A DNA stretch of 64,000 nt from Leptolyngbya sp. BL0902 (GCF_016403105.1 NZ_CP046155.1:2170001-2234000); one strand, 5' to 3'. Positions 44,523-54,334 are shown, numbered from the stretch's first letter. The notes: generated by a model from the letters alone, not told the origin. Numbers and translations: made by a program.

Positions 44523-45311
44523 CTAGCGGCCAATGGCCTTGACCAGGAAAATGCCGCCAAAGTAGAGGAACAGCACGGCCCCGCCTAGCAAACTTTGGGT
44601 AACGGGGTCGGTCGATGGCGTGAGCACGGCCCCCAGCACAGCGGCCCCCAGCAGTACGTAGCGCCAGCCAGAGAGCATTTGCTTCGAGTTGACAATGCCC
44701 AACAGCCCCAGCAGCAGTTGCAAAACGGGAATTTGAAACGCCAGCCCCGTACTAAACAGCAGCAGCAGCACAAATTCAAAATAGCGGTCGATGGACCATA
44801 GCTGCTCCACCACGTCGGCCCCGTAGCTGATGAAAAAGTTGAGGGCGGCGGGAATGAGGGCGAAGTAGGCGAAGAACAATCCCGCAAAGAACAGGACGCT
44901 AGAACCCAGCACCATCGGCCCCACAAGGCGGCGTTCCCGACGGGTGAGACCGGGCAGCACAAACATCACCACTTGGTAGAGGATGAAGGGACTGGCGATA
45001 ACTAGGCCGCTGTAGCCCGCCACCTTGAGGGAGACGAAGAAATATTCCCCCGGCGACAACTGGAGAAACTTAACCCCCTGGGCAGGAATTTCCAGCAAGC
45101 TAACGATGCGGTTGACCTGCCAGAAACAAGCCACAATGCCCACCAGCACCGCAATCAGCGAGTAGAAAATCCGCATCCGCAGTTCTTCCAAATGGTCGAA
45201 CAGCGACATTTCCACATCGTAGGGCGCTTCGTCCAGGTCAGCCTCAGCAGTGGCCCCGTTGAGGCGGCTTTGCTGGGGAATGGCGGTGTCAAGATCGGTG
45301 GGCGGCGTCAT
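44523..45311 (-). CDS. tatC: Sec-independent protein translocase TatC
   Basis: 262-aa integral membrane receptor for twin-arginine signal peptides, in plasma and thylakoid membranes. Seen: [16 protein letters not shown] (cytosolic N-terminus with the key Glu), [42 protein letters not shown] and six hydrophobic segments ending [17 protein letters not shown]. Length is normal after an acidic N-terminal extension of about 35 residues. It is followed on the same strand by selD, and preceded by the RodZ-like gene 140 bp away. Confidence 0.96.
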   Translation of the reverse strand: MTPPTDLDTAIPQQSRLNGATAEADLDEAPYDVEMSLFDHLEELRMRIFYSLIAVLVGIVACFWQVNRIVSLLEIPAQGVKFLQLSPGEYFFVSLKVAGYSGLVIASPFILYQVVMFVLPGLTRRERRLVGPMVLGSSVLFFAGLFFAYFALIPAALNFFISYGADVVEQLWSIDRYFEFVLLLLFSTGLAFQIPVLQLLLGLLGIVNSKQMLSGWRYVLLGAAVLGAVLTPSTDPVTQSLLGGAVLFLYFGGIFLVKAIGR

Positions 45312-45451
45312 GGCGGCGGCAATGTCCCAGGGAGAAAGGGGCGGTTACGGTGCGTTCTGTGCTTCTTTGGTGCTTTTTATTGTAGCGGGATGTTCCAAGG
45401 AACCTAGGGGAGTGCTAGACCAGGGCAACCCTGCTAGACAGCGATTTTTCC

Positions 45452-46495
45452 CTAGGGGGTAGCGAGTTCGGCGGCGTTGGAATTGGGGTTAAGCCGCAGG
45501 GTACGCACCGCCCCAGAGTTGCCCAGCACCACCGGATCCTCGCCGTTAAAGGAGAAGGACACGCCGCCCGCATTGCCTGTGGTAAAGACCAGGGAATTTT
45601 GGGCCGTCCAGGTTTCCTCATAGCCACTCTCGGAGGTGCCTTCGTAGACCGTGCGACCATCGGCCACCACACTCAACCAGGAGCGCTCAGTGAGTTGAAC
45701 CGCCACCACAATGGGAGCCTCTAGGGCCACGGGTTCAGGCTCAGGTTCAGGCTCAGGAATCACGGGGGTTTCGGGTTCCGCTGGCGTGACTTCCTCGGTG
45801 GGCGCTTCAGCGGTTTGGGGGGCTTGGCCTCGGCCCAACACCATGCCAATGCCGCCACCAATCAGCAAAATGGCTCCCACCATCAGCAGCCAGAGGGGAA
45901 AGCCGCCCCGTCGATCCGGCAGCGGGGCCATCGGTGGCAGGGAAGTAGATAGAGGCGCGTTTTGCACCGTGGAGGTCGGAGCCTTAGCAGGTTGGGAAGC
46001 CGCCGCCATGGACGCTGCCGAGGGGACAGGCTCAGGGGCAGGAATCGGGGTAGGGGCAGGAATGGGCTCAGGGGCCACAACAGGCTTTTCGACGGTTGCG
46101 GGGGCGGGCGTTTGCACTACCGTGGGAGCCGGAGTGGACTGAGGCTGGGGCGCAGGTTTGGCCACCGGAGCAGGGGCCGCAACACCATAGCTCATCGCCG
46201 GAGTGGCCGCACTGGAGTCCGTCATCATGGGCGGCGGCGTCACCACAAATTCCTGGGAAATGGCCTTGCCATCTAGCCCTAGCGCCTCGGCATAGCGACG
46301 GATGAAGCCCTGGATAAAGACGGGCTCTGGGAGTTGATCCTCGCGCCCAGTTTCCAGGGCTTGCAGCAGGGCGGGGCGAATGAAGATTTGGTTAGCCAGG
46401 ATGTCTAGGGACAGTCCTTGCTCTTGCCGCACTTGGCGGAGATAATCCCCGATGCGTTGCAGTTGCTCAACCTGGATAGGCGCTAAGTTTGCCAC
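45452..46495 (-). CDS. RodZ-like helix-turn-helix membrane protein (DUF4115)
   Basis: 347 aa. Residues 10-80 are an Xre-type helix-turn-helix (IGDYLRQVRQEQGLSLDILAN). A long Pro/Ala-rich linker follows (about 95-195). One transmembrane helix is at about 200-222 (FPLWLLMVGAILLIGGG), and an outer DUF4115 domain (WLSVVADGRTVYEG) ends the protein. This matches RodZ, which links MreB to the cell wall, although cyanobacterial versions may also act as regulators. No mreB is near. Confidence 0.85.
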   Translation of the reverse strand: MANLAPIQVEQLQRIGDYLRQVRQEQGLSLDILANQIFIRPALLQALETGREDQLPEPVFIQGFIRRYAEALGLDGKAISQEFVVTPPPMMTDSSAATPAMSYGVAAPAPVAKPAPQPQSTPAPTVVQTPAPATVEKPVVAPEPIPAPTPIPAPEPVPSAASMAAASQPAKAPTSTVQNAPLSTSLPPMAPLPDRRGGFPLWLLMVGAILLIGGGIGMVLGRGQAPQTAEAPTEEVTPAEPETPVIPEPEPEPEPVALEAPIVVAVQLTERSWLSVVADGRTVYEGTSESGYEETWTAQNSLVFTTGNAGGVSFSFNGEDPVVLGNSGAVRTLRLNPNSNAAELATP

Positions 46496-46661
46496 GCGAC
46501 CTCACTGAACTCGGTGATGGTTAATGAATCTAAACGAAGTTATTTTAATGGATGGCGGCCAGGGATGGCGGGATTTGGCTAGCATTACCCCAGATTCTGC
46601 CCCTTCACCACCCCATGACCTCATATCTCACGCCCTAGGGGCAGGGCATCGCGATTCCCAC

Positions 46662-49460
46662 CTAACGACCGCTTTTGCCCCCCTTGCGGCTAGGGGAAGA
46701 GCCGGAATCCATTGGCCCACGGGTGACGCCCAGCTTGCTTTCCAGCTTCAGGCTGCGCCAGAGTTGGGTGCCTGTGATGTGGCCGTCCAAAAGCTGCTGA
46801 TATTGCTGAATGGTACGGCTGACCTGGGCCGGGGTTTCGTTGAGAAATTCTAGCCGCAGGGTGTGCGCCCCCAGGGAAATCAACCGCTGGGCGTATTCTG
46901 CCCCGGTTTGGGCCACGCCGTTGAACAGGGTATTGCGGCATCCGGCATCGGCCTGGAGGATGTGCTCGGTGCCCACCCGATCCCGCAGTTTCACCCCATG
47001 GCTTTCGCAGGGACGGCCACAGTCCCGAAAATCCTTGCCGTCAGACAAAAAGGCACAGAACACGCAGTGCTCCATGTGGAACATCGGCATGTGCTGATGC
47101 AGGGTGATCTCAAACCACTGGGGCGGGGCCGATTGCAGCAAATCCCCCAGTTGGTCGGCGTTGAGGTCGTAGGAGGCCGTCACCCGTTCCATGCCGTAGC
47201 GCTGGATGAAGTAATCCGCCGTGAGGGCGTTGGCCACGTTGAGGGAAAAATCCCCAACGCAGCGCTGATCGGCAAAGTAGGCCAGGTGATCGTAATTTCG
47301 CACCAGATAACCATCGGCCTCCGAGCGTTTCACCTGCTCCAAAATGTAGGTTTCGCGGGGCTTGGTGATGCGCGGCGGAGCCACCCACAGGGTTTGGTTT
47401 TTGTGGCGACGATTGGCCCGGAACCACTGCACTGTGGCGCGATAGGTGGCGGGGTTTTCCCATTCGCAGTAGATGGTGTCAATGCCGGACTCTAGGACGG
47501 CTTCGAGTTGAGCCTGGGTGCGGACGAGGACGGTGAGGGTTGGGGAATCGGGAATCGGGAGTCGGGAGTCGGGAGTCGGGTAGGGGCGGGGTTCCCCCGT
47601 CCCCAACGCATCGGGAGTCGGGAGTAAGTCCGTGAGCTTGGCTTGGGGCGAAAGTTGCCAGCGGCGGGGTTGGGCGCGTTGGGCATCCAGGGTTTCGACG
47701 ATGGCGCGGCGGAGGCGGTTGAGTTCGCTGACGGGCAGCATGACGGAGCCGCTAAGTCGATTGTCGAGGGAACCTAGGCGGAAAGGAGTGTTGCCCAGTC
47801 GGCCCAACTGTTGTTCCAATCGTTCCGTGGTGAGGGGATTGGTTTCGGCAGCGACCAATGGCATGGCAGACTCCACCTGGGCGATGTGGCCGACCTCATC
47901 CTGGGCGGTCAACACCAAGGGGTGATCCACTTCCCCTTGAACGGTCACGGCAATGGGGCGCTGAAATTTGGGGGTATCTCCGGCGTAGGTTTGGCGCAGT
48001 TCCTTGTCTAGGGCAGGGTCGCTGGTCTTCCAGAGCCAATCTCCCACCCGAATGCGGTTGAAATTCACCGCCTGTCGGCCAAATTCTAGGGCCACCTCCT
48101 CGCCCTTAGGGATGACCTGGTAAATGCGGCCCCCTTCCTCCTGGGCGGCGGGCTTGCCTTGGTCAAACACCACGCCATCCCCGGCTTTTAGAGGCGCTTC
48201 GGGCGTTAGAAACACTCGCCCCCCAGCAATGCGGCTGACCCGACCGAGGTACACCCCCCGCTTTTTGCCAAACCGTCCGTGAACGAGCGCCTGGTTATCA
48301 ATACCTTCAAACCAGCCCGTATACAGCCCACGGGAAAAGGCCATTTCCAACTGATAGCGATCCTCCGCATCAGCCTGCGCAAGATCCCCCCTGCCCCCCT
48401 TAGTAAGGGGGGAATGAGGCTGATTCAAAGTCCCCCTTACCAAGGGGGATTTAGGGGGATCCCCAGCCTTGGCCGCTCGTCCCTCAGTCTCTTGCCCCCG
48501 ATCTAGCTGAATACTCCCTTGCTGGAATTCGTTAGTGATGCTAGAAAACGCCGCATCAATGGCGCGACGGTAAATGCGGGTGACGTTGGCCACATATTCC
48601 GGCGTTTTCAGGCGACCCTCAATTTTGAGGCAGTGAACCCCCACTTCGCCCAGGGCAGGCAGCACGTCCAACCCCGACAAATCCTGGGGACTGAGCAGGT
48701 ATTGACGGTCGCCCAAATCCACCGTTTCGCCATCGGCAACCAGGTCGTAGGCCATGCGGCAGGCTTGGGCACATTCCCCCCGGTTCGCCGACCGTCCGCC
48801 CAGGGCTTCGCTCGTCAAACACTGGCCGGAATAGGCCACACACAGCGCCCCGTGAACAAACACTTCCAGGGGCATAGCGATGGCCTGATCCCGCAGGTGA
48901 TCCTGAATGCTTTGGATGTCTTTGATGGAGCATTCCCGCGCCAGCACCACCAGTTGACAGCCCAATTCCTTCGCAAAGGCCACCCCCGCCGCACTGGTCA
49001 CGGTCATCTGGGTAGAGGCATGGATGGGAAAATCCGGTGACAGGTGTCGAATCAGCCGACAGAGGCCCACATCCTGCACAATCACCGCATCCACCCCGGC
49101 GGCGATGATGGTTTTGAGGTACTGCTCCGCCTCCGCCAGTTCCGCCGGAAACACCAGGGTATTGAGGGTCACATAGCCCTTCACACCGCGACGGTGCAAA
49201 AAGGCCATCAAATCGGGCAGATCGGCCTCGGTAAAGTTTTCGGCCCGCATCCGCGCATTAAACCGATCTAGGCCAAAGTAAATGGCATCGGCCCCATTTT
49301 CCACCGCCGCCTTAGCGCAATCCCACTGCCCCGCCGGAGCCAGCAATTCCGGGCGTTTCAGAGGGATTTCAGAACGCTCTGGCGTAGGGATGTTGTCAGG
49401 GATCAATCCCGTCTGAGAAGCAGGGCTGGAGGCAGGATCGGTCGGCAGGGAAAGAGACAT
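46662..49460 (-). CDS. U32 family peptidase / RlhA-like RNA hydroxylation protein
   Basis: 932 aa from ATG 49460. Seen: ELLAPAGQWDCAKAAVENGADAIYFG, the U32 signature FVHGALCVAYSGQCLTSEALGG, NRGECAQACRMAYDL and a later LKIEGRLKTPEYVA. A DUF3656-type C-terminal region with CVFCAFLSDGKDFRDCGRPCE follows. E. coli members RlhA and TrhP hydroxylate rRNA or tRNA; the length and cysteine-rich tail favour the RlhA type. Two repeat-derived inserts interrupt it, at about residues 333-359 and 612-640. The N-terminal 50 residues are low complexity. Confidence 0.88.
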   Translation of the reverse strand: MSLSLPTDPASSPASQTGLIPDNIPTPERSEIPLKRPELLAPAGQWDCAKAAVENGADAIYFGLDRFNARMRAENFTEADLPDLMAFLHRRGVKGYVTLNTLVFPAELAEAEQYLKTIIAAGVDAVIVQDVGLCRLIRHLSPDFPIHASTQMTVTSAAGVAFAKELGCQLVVLARECSIKDIQSIQDHLRDQAIAMPLEVFVHGALCVAYSGQCLTSEALGGRSANRGECAQACRMAYDLVADGETVDLGDRQYLLSPQDLSGLDVLPALGEVGVHCLKIEGRLKTPEYVANVTRIYRRAIDAAFSSITNEFQQGSIQLDRGQETEGRAAKAGDPPKSPLVRGTLNQPHSPLTKGGRGDLAQADAEDRYQLEMAFSRGLYTGWFEGIDNQALVHGRFGKKRGVYLGRVSRIAGGRVFLTPEAPLKAGDGVVFDQGKPAAQEEGGRIYQVIPKGEEVALEFGRQAVNFNRIRVGDWLWKTSDPALDKELRQTYAGDTPKFQRPIAVTVQGEVDHPLVLTAQDEVGHIAQVESAMPLVAAETNPLTTERLEQQLGRLGNTPFRLGSLDNRLSGSVMLPVSELNRLRRAIVETLDAQRAQPRRWQLSPQAKLTDLLPTPDALGTGEPRPYPTPDSRLPIPDSPTLTVLVRTQAQLEAVLESGIDTIYCEWENPATYRATVQWFRANRRHKNQTLWVAPPRITKPRETYILEQVKRSEADGYLVRNYDHLAYFADQRCVGDFSLNVANALTADYFIQRYGMERVTASYDLNADQLGDLLQSAPPQWFEITLHQHMPMFHMEHCVFCAFLSDGKDFRDCGRPCESHGVKLRDRVGTEHILQADAGCRNTLFNGVAQTGAEYAQRLISLGAHTLRLEFLNETPAQVSRTIQQYQQLLDGHITGTQLWRSLKLESKLGVTRGPMDSGSSPSRKGGKSGR
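47543..47625. repeat. Heptamer array with nested palindrome inside the U32 gene
   Basis: Five GGGA(A/G)TC units, then a GGGGCGGGG/CCCCGTCCCC-type palindrome (47580-47607), then two more CGGGAGT units. The palindrome is the reverse complement of the intergenic element at 50187-50214 apart from a few bases. Together they add PYPTPDSRLPIPDSP to the protein. Confidence 0.9.
48383..48461. repeat. Paired CCCCCTTA/TAAGGGGG elements inside the U32 gene
   Basis: Two back-to-back hairpins: CCCCCCTTAGTAAGGGGGG at about 48394-48412 and CCCCCTTACCAAGGGGG near 48432-48448, with GGGATTTAGGGGG flanks. Translated, they give PPKSPLVRG and SPLTKGGRGD, the well-known signature of this cyanobacterial intergenic repeat when it lies in a reading frame. 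Confidence 0.88.
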
Positions 49461-49526
49461 GGCAGCGTAGGACGGGCACGGCCCATCATTCAGAAACGTA
49501 GGGGGAAACAAGGCTCCCTCCCCAGT

Positions 49527-50114
49527 CTAGGGCTTCACCGCCAAGACCTGTACCACCGCACTACGGCCCCGGTGGCCAATGCCTTCGTGGATGTCCCGCT
49601 CCAGTTCTTGGCCAATTTTGAAGGTCAGCCCCGCTAGTTCTTGCTGAAGGGTGGGCCAGTCCATCATCAGGTCGGCGGTGGGTGGCCCTCCGGTTTTGAA
49701 GGTGAGCTGGGCCGGGGTGTAGGCTTCTAGCACGAATACCCCACCGGGCCGCAGCCCTTCTACCACTCGTTGATGTATCTGAGCGCGTAGGGGCGGGGGC
49801 AGATGGCAAAAGATGGAAACAATGCCGTCCCAACTTTGGGGCTGAATTTCAAACTCCGCCAGGTCGGCCACGAGGGTTTGCAGCGGGACGCCATGTTCTG
49901 CCGCCAGCCGTTGGGCCTTGGCAATACCGACTTCCGAGGCATCCACCGCAGTGACCCGATAGCCTTGCTGGGCCAGATACACTGCATTGCGCCCCTCGCC
50001 CTCGGCCAAACAGAGGATTTTGCCCCTGGGGATTTGCGGGCAAACCTGACGCACAAAGTCGTTGGGCTGTTTGCCGTAGAAGTAGTCCGGTCGGTTGTAG
50101 CGGTCGTCCCACAT
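49527..50114 (-). CDS. SAM-dependent methyltransferase (TehB/thiopurine-type)
   Basis: 195 aa from ATG 50114 (MWDDRYNRPDYFYGKQPNDF). Seen: ILCLAEGEGRNAVYLAQQGYRVTAVDASEVG (motif I with the LAEGEGRN form), IVSIFCHLPPPLRAQIHQ, and LRPGGVFVLEAYTPAQL. This is the group containing TehB-like tellurite or small-molecule methyltransferases. It lies 66 bp before the U32 gene on the same strand. Substrate unknown. Confidence 0.87.
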   Translation of the reverse strand: MWDDRYNRPDYFYGKQPNDFVRQVCPQIPRGKILCLAEGEGRNAVYLAQQGYRVTAVDASEVGIAKAQRLAAEHGVPLQTLVADLAEFEIQPQSWDGIVSIFCHLPPPLRAQIHQRVVEGLRPGGVFVLEAYTPAQLTFKTGGPPTADLMMDWPTLQQELAGLTFKIGQELERDIHEGIGHRGRSAVVQVLAVKP

Positions 50115-50186
50115 GGCGTTGACCTGGGTGGTGGCTGGGGGAAATCTCCTCAATCCTAGTAGATTTCCTGGGTGAGGAGCCGAAGG

Positions 50187-50214
50187 GTTGGGGACGGGGA
50201 GACCCCGCCCCTAC
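50187..50214. repeat. Dispersed GGGGACGGGG/CCCCGCCCC palindrome
   Basis: GTTGGGGACGGGG AG ACCCCGCCCCTAC between rpiA and the methyltransferase. Its near-identical partner (reverse orientation) lies inside the U32 gene at 47580-47607. It could also serve as a terminator for rpiA, as it starts 20 bp after the stop. Confidence 0.85.
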
Positions 50215-50234
50215 GGTTGGAATTTAGATCGGGG

Positions 50235-50945
50235 CTACAGCTTGCGGACGCTGGCTTGGCCGTCTTTCACTTCGCCGATGAGAACTTCGGTGGCGAGGCC
50301 GACGAACAGGCCGTTATCCAACACGCCAGGGATGTTGTTGATGGTTTTTTCCAGGCCAGCGGGGTCGTCGATGGCGGTGAACTTGACATCCAAAATCATG
50401 TTGCCCTGGTCGGTGATGACGGGGCCATCTTTTTTGATGCCCATCCGCAGTTCGGGTTTGCCGCCGAGGGCTTCTAGGGCTTTGCTGACGGGGGTAACGG
50501 CCAGGGGCAGCACCTCCACGGGCAGAGCAAAGGTGGTGCCGAGTTTGTCCACCAGTTTGGAGCTATCCACCACCACGATGAATTCCTTAGCCAGCCCATC
50601 CACAATCTTTTCGCGGGTGTGAGCTGCGCCGCCGCCCTTCACCAGGTTCATGGTCGGGTCTACTTCGTCAGCCCCATCAATGGCGATGTCGATGCCGTCG
50701 ATTTCGTCCAGGGTGGTGAGGGGAATGCCGTACTGCTTGGCCAGCACCGACGCCTGGAAGGAGGTGGGCACCCCTTTAATATTGCTGATTTCGCCCTTGG
50801 CCAGCCGCTCGCCAATGAACTGAATCGCAAAGGCCGTGGTAGACCCCGTACCCAGACCCACCACAGTATTGGACTGCACCCGCGCCGCCGCCTGCCGTCC
50901 CACTTCCTGCTTCATCAACTTCACAGGATCCATTTCTGCTGCCAT
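50235..50945 (-). CDS. rpiA: Ribose-5-phosphate isomerase A
   Basis: 236-aa enzyme of the Calvin-Benson and pentose phosphate pathways interconverting ribose-5-phosphate and ribulose-5-phosphate. Seen: [40 protein letters not shown] (substrate and catalytic region), [13 protein letters not shown] and [10 protein letters not shown]-type (here [16 protein letters not shown]). The length is normal. Either M1 or M5 may start it. A palindromic repeat follows the stop. Confidence 0.96.
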   Translation of the reverse strand: MAAEMDPVKLMKQEVGRQAAARVQSNTVVGLGTGSTTAFAIQFIGERLAKGEISNIKGVPTSFQASVLAKQYGIPLTTLDEIDGIDIAIDGADEVDPTMNLVKGGGAAHTREKIVDGLAKEFIVVVDSSKLVDKLGTTFALPVEVLPLAVTPVSKALEALGGKPELRMGIKKDGPVITDQGNMILDVKFTAIDDPAGLEKTINNIPGVLDNGLFVGLATEVLIGEVKDGQASVRKL

Positions 50946-51026
50946 GGGGTTCTCTCCTTCGGTTGTCTACCCAATATCGGTATCTAGCATGACCTAAACC
51001 GGGTTCTCTGCATAGCCTTCGGAGTT

Positions 51027-51073
51027 GCCCTCTCCCCAAACCCCTCTCCCAAGCTTAGGAGAGGGGCTTTGAG
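51027..51073. repeat. CCCTCTCC/GGAGAGGGG element, intergenic copy upstream of rpiA
   Basis: GCCCTCTCCCCAAACCC followed by CTCTCCC, AAGCTT and GGAGAGGGGCTTTGAG. It lies in the 279-bp gap between divergent rpiA and an alpha/beta hydrolase gene, where their promoters must be. Confidence 0.8.
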
Positions 51074-51224
51074 CGATTTGGGGACTCCCTTGATCGTGAG
51101 CAATTCTCTAGGGATGAGGGCCAAGCAATCGAGAGCACGGGCATAACCTGATCTGGGCTGATTTTCCTTCGCTTGAGCTTGCTAAGCTGCTGATAGGGCT
51201 GTTGATGGGAATGATCAACCCGTC

Positions 51225-52235
51225 ATGCAGGGCAGATGGGCAATGGCCAGGGATAGTAGACCGCAATTGATGACACAATCCATGACGAAATCGGTAACGG
51301 AATCAGTATTTTTAGGAGCGCGTCCGGGGGCGTTGGCGGAGGCGGGCCATCAGCGGATTTGGCATTGGCGGGGCTGGCGGGTGCGCTATTGGTTTCATCC
51401 TGGCCCGTCGGGGGACTCAGAGGGTTCGTTAGATGCGAAGCGTTGCGCCAAGGCACCGATTTTGTTGATTCATGGCTTTGGGGCGAACCTCAACCAGTGG
51501 CGACATAACCTGCCCGTGTTGAGTGCGGTGGCTCCGGTCTATGCTATTGACCTACTGGGTTTTGGCGATGCCGAAAAGGCGGCGGCAAACTACGGGGCAA
51601 CCCTGTGGGCCGAGCAGGGGGCGGATTTCATCCAACAGGTGATCGGCCAGCCCGTCAACTTGGTGGGGCATTCTCTGGGGGCGTTGGTGGCGTTGACGAT
51701 GGCTCGCCGTCACCCTGATTGGGTACGGCAGTTGTTGATGGTTACGGTGCCCACCCCGGCCTCCCGTGAAGATTTGGTGGCGGACTGGGTGGCGGATTTG
51801 GCCCGCACGGTGGAGAGCCTGGTGGCGTCCCCGTTATTGCTGCGCCCCCTGTTCCGGGTGGTGCGGCGACGGAAATTTTTAGAACGGGCCTTGCGCGGCA
51901 TTTACATCCACCCAGAAAAGGTAGACGAGGAACTGATCGACACCTTTGCCCTGCCGCCCCAACAGCGGGGCGCGGCCCGTACCCTGTGCTATTTGGTGAA
52001 TGCCCGCAGCGACCCTGGCTTTAGCCCCTCGGTGAAGGGCATGCTGGCTAACCTCACCCAGCCCACGCTGATTTTGTGGGGTCAGCAGGATCGGGTGATT
52101 CCTTCCCGGTTGGCGGACGGTTTAGCGGATCTCAGCCCTCAAATTCAGCTTCAGTTTTTGCCCGATGTGGGTCACTGTCTCTACGACGAAGATCCCGACA
52201 CGTTTAACCAGGTGGTGACGCAGTGGGCCACCTAG
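51225..52235 (+). CDS. Alpha/beta hydrolase
   Basis: 336 aa at most; ATGs at 51243, 51270 and 51282 are also in frame. Seen: LIHGFGANLNQWRHNLP (oxyanion region), AIDLLGFGDAEK, nucleophile LVGHSLGALVAL, the acid in LWGQQDRVIPS, and histidine in LPDVGHCLYDEDP, a complete catalytic triad. It resembles the cyanobacterial and plastid hydrolases with a WRGWRVRYW N-terminus. Substrate unknown. It stands alone on the plus strand. Confidence 0.88.
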   Translation: MQGRWAMARDSRPQLMTQSMTKSVTESVFLGARPGALAEAGHQRIWHWRGWRVRYWFHPGPSGDSEGSLDAKRCAKAPILLIHGFGANLNQWRHNLPVLSAVAPVYAIDLLGFGDAEKAAANYGATLWAEQGADFIQQVIGQPVNLVGHSLGALVALTMARRHPDWVRQLLMVTVPTPASREDLVADWVADLARTVESLVASPLLLRPLFRVVRRRKFLERALRGIYIHPEKVDEELIDTFALPPQQRGAARTLCYLVNARSDPGFSPSVKGMLANLTQPTLILWGQQDRVIPSRLADGLADLSPQIQLQFLPDVGHCLYDEDPDTFNQVVTQWAT

Positions 52236-52309
52236 CGCCCGGTTTGGTTGAGCCGGATCGGCGCAGAGGATTTGGCCGAGTTGAGCGTTGGTGCTAGAGC
52301 CGGGGCAAG

Positions 52310-52825
52310 CTAGCGCAGGATGCGGGAGAGGGGCCGTAGGAAAGTGGCGAGGCGATTGTAGGCGGCTTGGATTTGCACCCCATCCACCACAACGGTTTGG
52401 GTGGGATAGTTTTGGAGCACCTCCAGCAGGGTGATTTCGTTGTCATCCAAGGCCGACAGCACCAGGGCCGAACGCAGTGCTTGCCGCCCAGCGTCTCCAG
52501 CCGGGGGGCGAATGGCCACTCCTACCTGATCCAGCATCCACTCCCCCACAAAGCTGTTGAGCACCCGATCCAGCGTCAACCCATCCACAGCAATGGGGCG
52601 GGTGATCACCTGCTGCAATTCCTGGGGATTTTGCCCGACTTGTCGGAGCAGCCCTCCCAGAGTGCCGGGAGCTTCCCCGGTTTCGGCCAGGGTTTCTAAT
52701 TCTGAGATAGGCACCGTGCGGCCAAAACCCCGATAGGTGAGCAGCACTTCTTCAGCGGCCCAGGCCGAAGCCGCCATCACGGGTAGGGCGGCTAGGGTTA
52801 GCGCAAGGGTGAGCAGGGGTTTCAT
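52310..52825 (-). CDS. Secreted DUF1400 domain protein
   Basis: 171 aa with a clear signal peptide (KPLLTLALTLAALPVMAASAWA, cleavage before AEE). The domain (EEVLLTYRGFGRTVPISELETLAETGEAPGTL through LLEVLQNYP) matches DUF1400. That domain is often found at the N-terminus of cyanobacterial secreted hydrolases; here it occurs alone. Periplasmic or lumenal location is predicted. Function unknown. Confidence 0.85.
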   Translation of the reverse strand: MKPLLTLALTLAALPVMAASAWAAEEVLLTYRGFGRTVPISELETLAETGEAPGTLGGLLRQVGQNPQELQQVITRPIAVDGLTLDRVLNSFVGEWMLDQVGVAIRPPAGDAGRQALRSALVLSALDDNEITLLEVLQNYPTQTVVVDGVQIQAAYNRLATFLRPLSRILR

Positions 52826-52931
52826 GGCTGTGTTCCAGTTGGTGATTTATGCAGGCCGTCATCCCCCCTGGGGTAGGGAAGATAATGACCTGAGCTTGAG
52901 CCCCAGGAGCCACGGCCTTAGCCCTAACTGC

Positions 52932-54140
52932 CTAAGCGGCCTCAAACTCGATGGGATATCCCACCTGTTCTACCCAGGGTAGGCCAAATTCGCCAAGCTG
53001 GGCCAGGAAGGGATCGGGATCGAACTGCTCCACATTCCACACCCCGGCACCACTCCACTTTCCGGTGAGCACCATGGCCGCTCCCAGCATGGCCGGAACG
53101 CCCGTGGTGTAGGACACGCCCTGGGCTCCGGTTTCTTGGTAGCAAGCGGCGTGGTGGCAGTTGTTGTAGATGAAATAGGTGCGCTCTTGGCCGTCCTTGA
53201 GGCCGCGAATTTGACAACCGATGGAGGTTTGGCCCGAATAGCCTTCGCCCAATGAAGCAGGTTCGGGCAACACGGCCTTGAGGAACTGGAGCGGCACGAT
53301 TTCTTGGCCTTCGTAGAGGACGGGATCAATCCGGGTCATGCCGACGTTTTCTAGCACCCGCAGGTGGGTGAGGTAATTTTCGGAGAAGGTCATCCAAAAC
53401 CGGGCGCGGCGCAGGCTGGGGAAGTTTTTGACCAGCGATTCCAGTTCTTCGTGGAAGAGCAGGTAGGATTCGCGGGGGCCAACGTCGGGATAGTTGACCG
53501 GGCGATGCACCGAGAGGGGATCGGTTTCGTGCCACTGGCCATTTTCCCAGTAGCGGCCCCGCTGGGTGATTTCGCGAATGTTGATTTCGGGGTTGAAGTT
53601 GGTGGCAAAGGCTTTGCCGTGGTCGCCTGCGTTGCAGTCCACAATGTCGAGGGTGTGCATTTCGTCGAAGTGGTGCTTGGCGGCGTAGGCGGTGAACACG
53701 CCCGTTACCCCCGGATCAAACCCGCAGCCCAGCACAGCGGTGAGGCCCCGCTCCTTGAAGCGGTCTTGGTAGGCCCACTGCCAGCTATATTCAAACTTGG
53801 CCACGTCGGGGGGTTCGTAGTTGGCGGTGTCGAGGTAGTGAACGCCCGCCTCTAGGCAGGCATCCATCAGGTGCAAATCTTGGTAGGGCAGGGCCACGTT
53901 AATCAAAATGGCGGGCTTAAAGGCGCGAATCAGCTCAACGGTTTCGGCCACGTTGTCGGCATCCACCTGGGCGGTAGACAGGCGGGGCGAGTTAATCCGG
54001 GCGGCAATGGCGTCAGCCTTGGCCTTGGTGCGGGTGGCCAATAGCACCTCCGAGAACACCGCCTCATTCTGTATACATTTGTGGGCCACCACATTGCCCA
54101 CGCCGCCTGCCCCAATAATTAAAACGCGCTGTGCCGTCAT
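52932..54140 (-). CDS. Carboxynorspermidine/carboxyspermidine dehydrogenase (saccharopine dehydrogenase family)
   Basis: 402-aa NAD(P)H enzyme. Seen: the Rossmann motif LIIGAGGVGNVVAHKC, INVALPYQDLHLMDACLEAGVHYLDTANYE, GCGFDPGVTGVFTAYAAKHHFDE and a long C-terminal catalytic domain. The family makes carboxynorspermidine or carboxyspermidine from a diamine and aspartate semialdehyde in the alternative spermidine pathway used by cyanobacteria. The decarboxylase partner is not in this window. Homospermidine- or lysine-related roles are possible alternatives. Confidence 0.88.
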   Translation of the reverse strand: MTAQRVLIIGAGGVGNVVAHKCIQNEAVFSEVLLATRTKAKADAIAARINSPRLSTAQVDADNVAETVELIRAFKPAILINVALPYQDLHLMDACLEAGVHYLDTANYEPPDVAKFEYSWQWAYQDRFKERGLTAVLGCGFDPGVTGVFTAYAAKHHFDEMHTLDIVDCNAGDHGKAFATNFNPEINIREITQRGRYWENGQWHETDPLSVHRPVNYPDVGPRESYLLFHEELESLVKNFPSLRRARFWMTFSENYLTHLRVLENVGMTRIDPVLYEGQEIVPLQFLKAVLPEPASLGEGYSGQTSIGCQIRGLKDGQERTYFIYNNCHHAACYQETGAQGVSYTTGVPAMLGAAMVLTGKWSGAGVWNVEQFDPDPFLAQLGEFGLPWVEQVGYPIEFEAA

Positions 54141-54334
54141 TCCTGCTGTATCTCCTTCCAGGTTGTATGGAGGTAGCCCCTGGCAGATACAGTGTACTCG
54201 AAATGAATCCAGACCGTAGGCAGACCCAACGTCCTTGCCCAGCCAGAGATCTACGCCCCTCTCCAGCCTAACCCCGCCGACCTAACAACACCTTAAGCTG
54301 GGGTTAAGTCTTCGCCGATCTGGGCCAGATCCAG

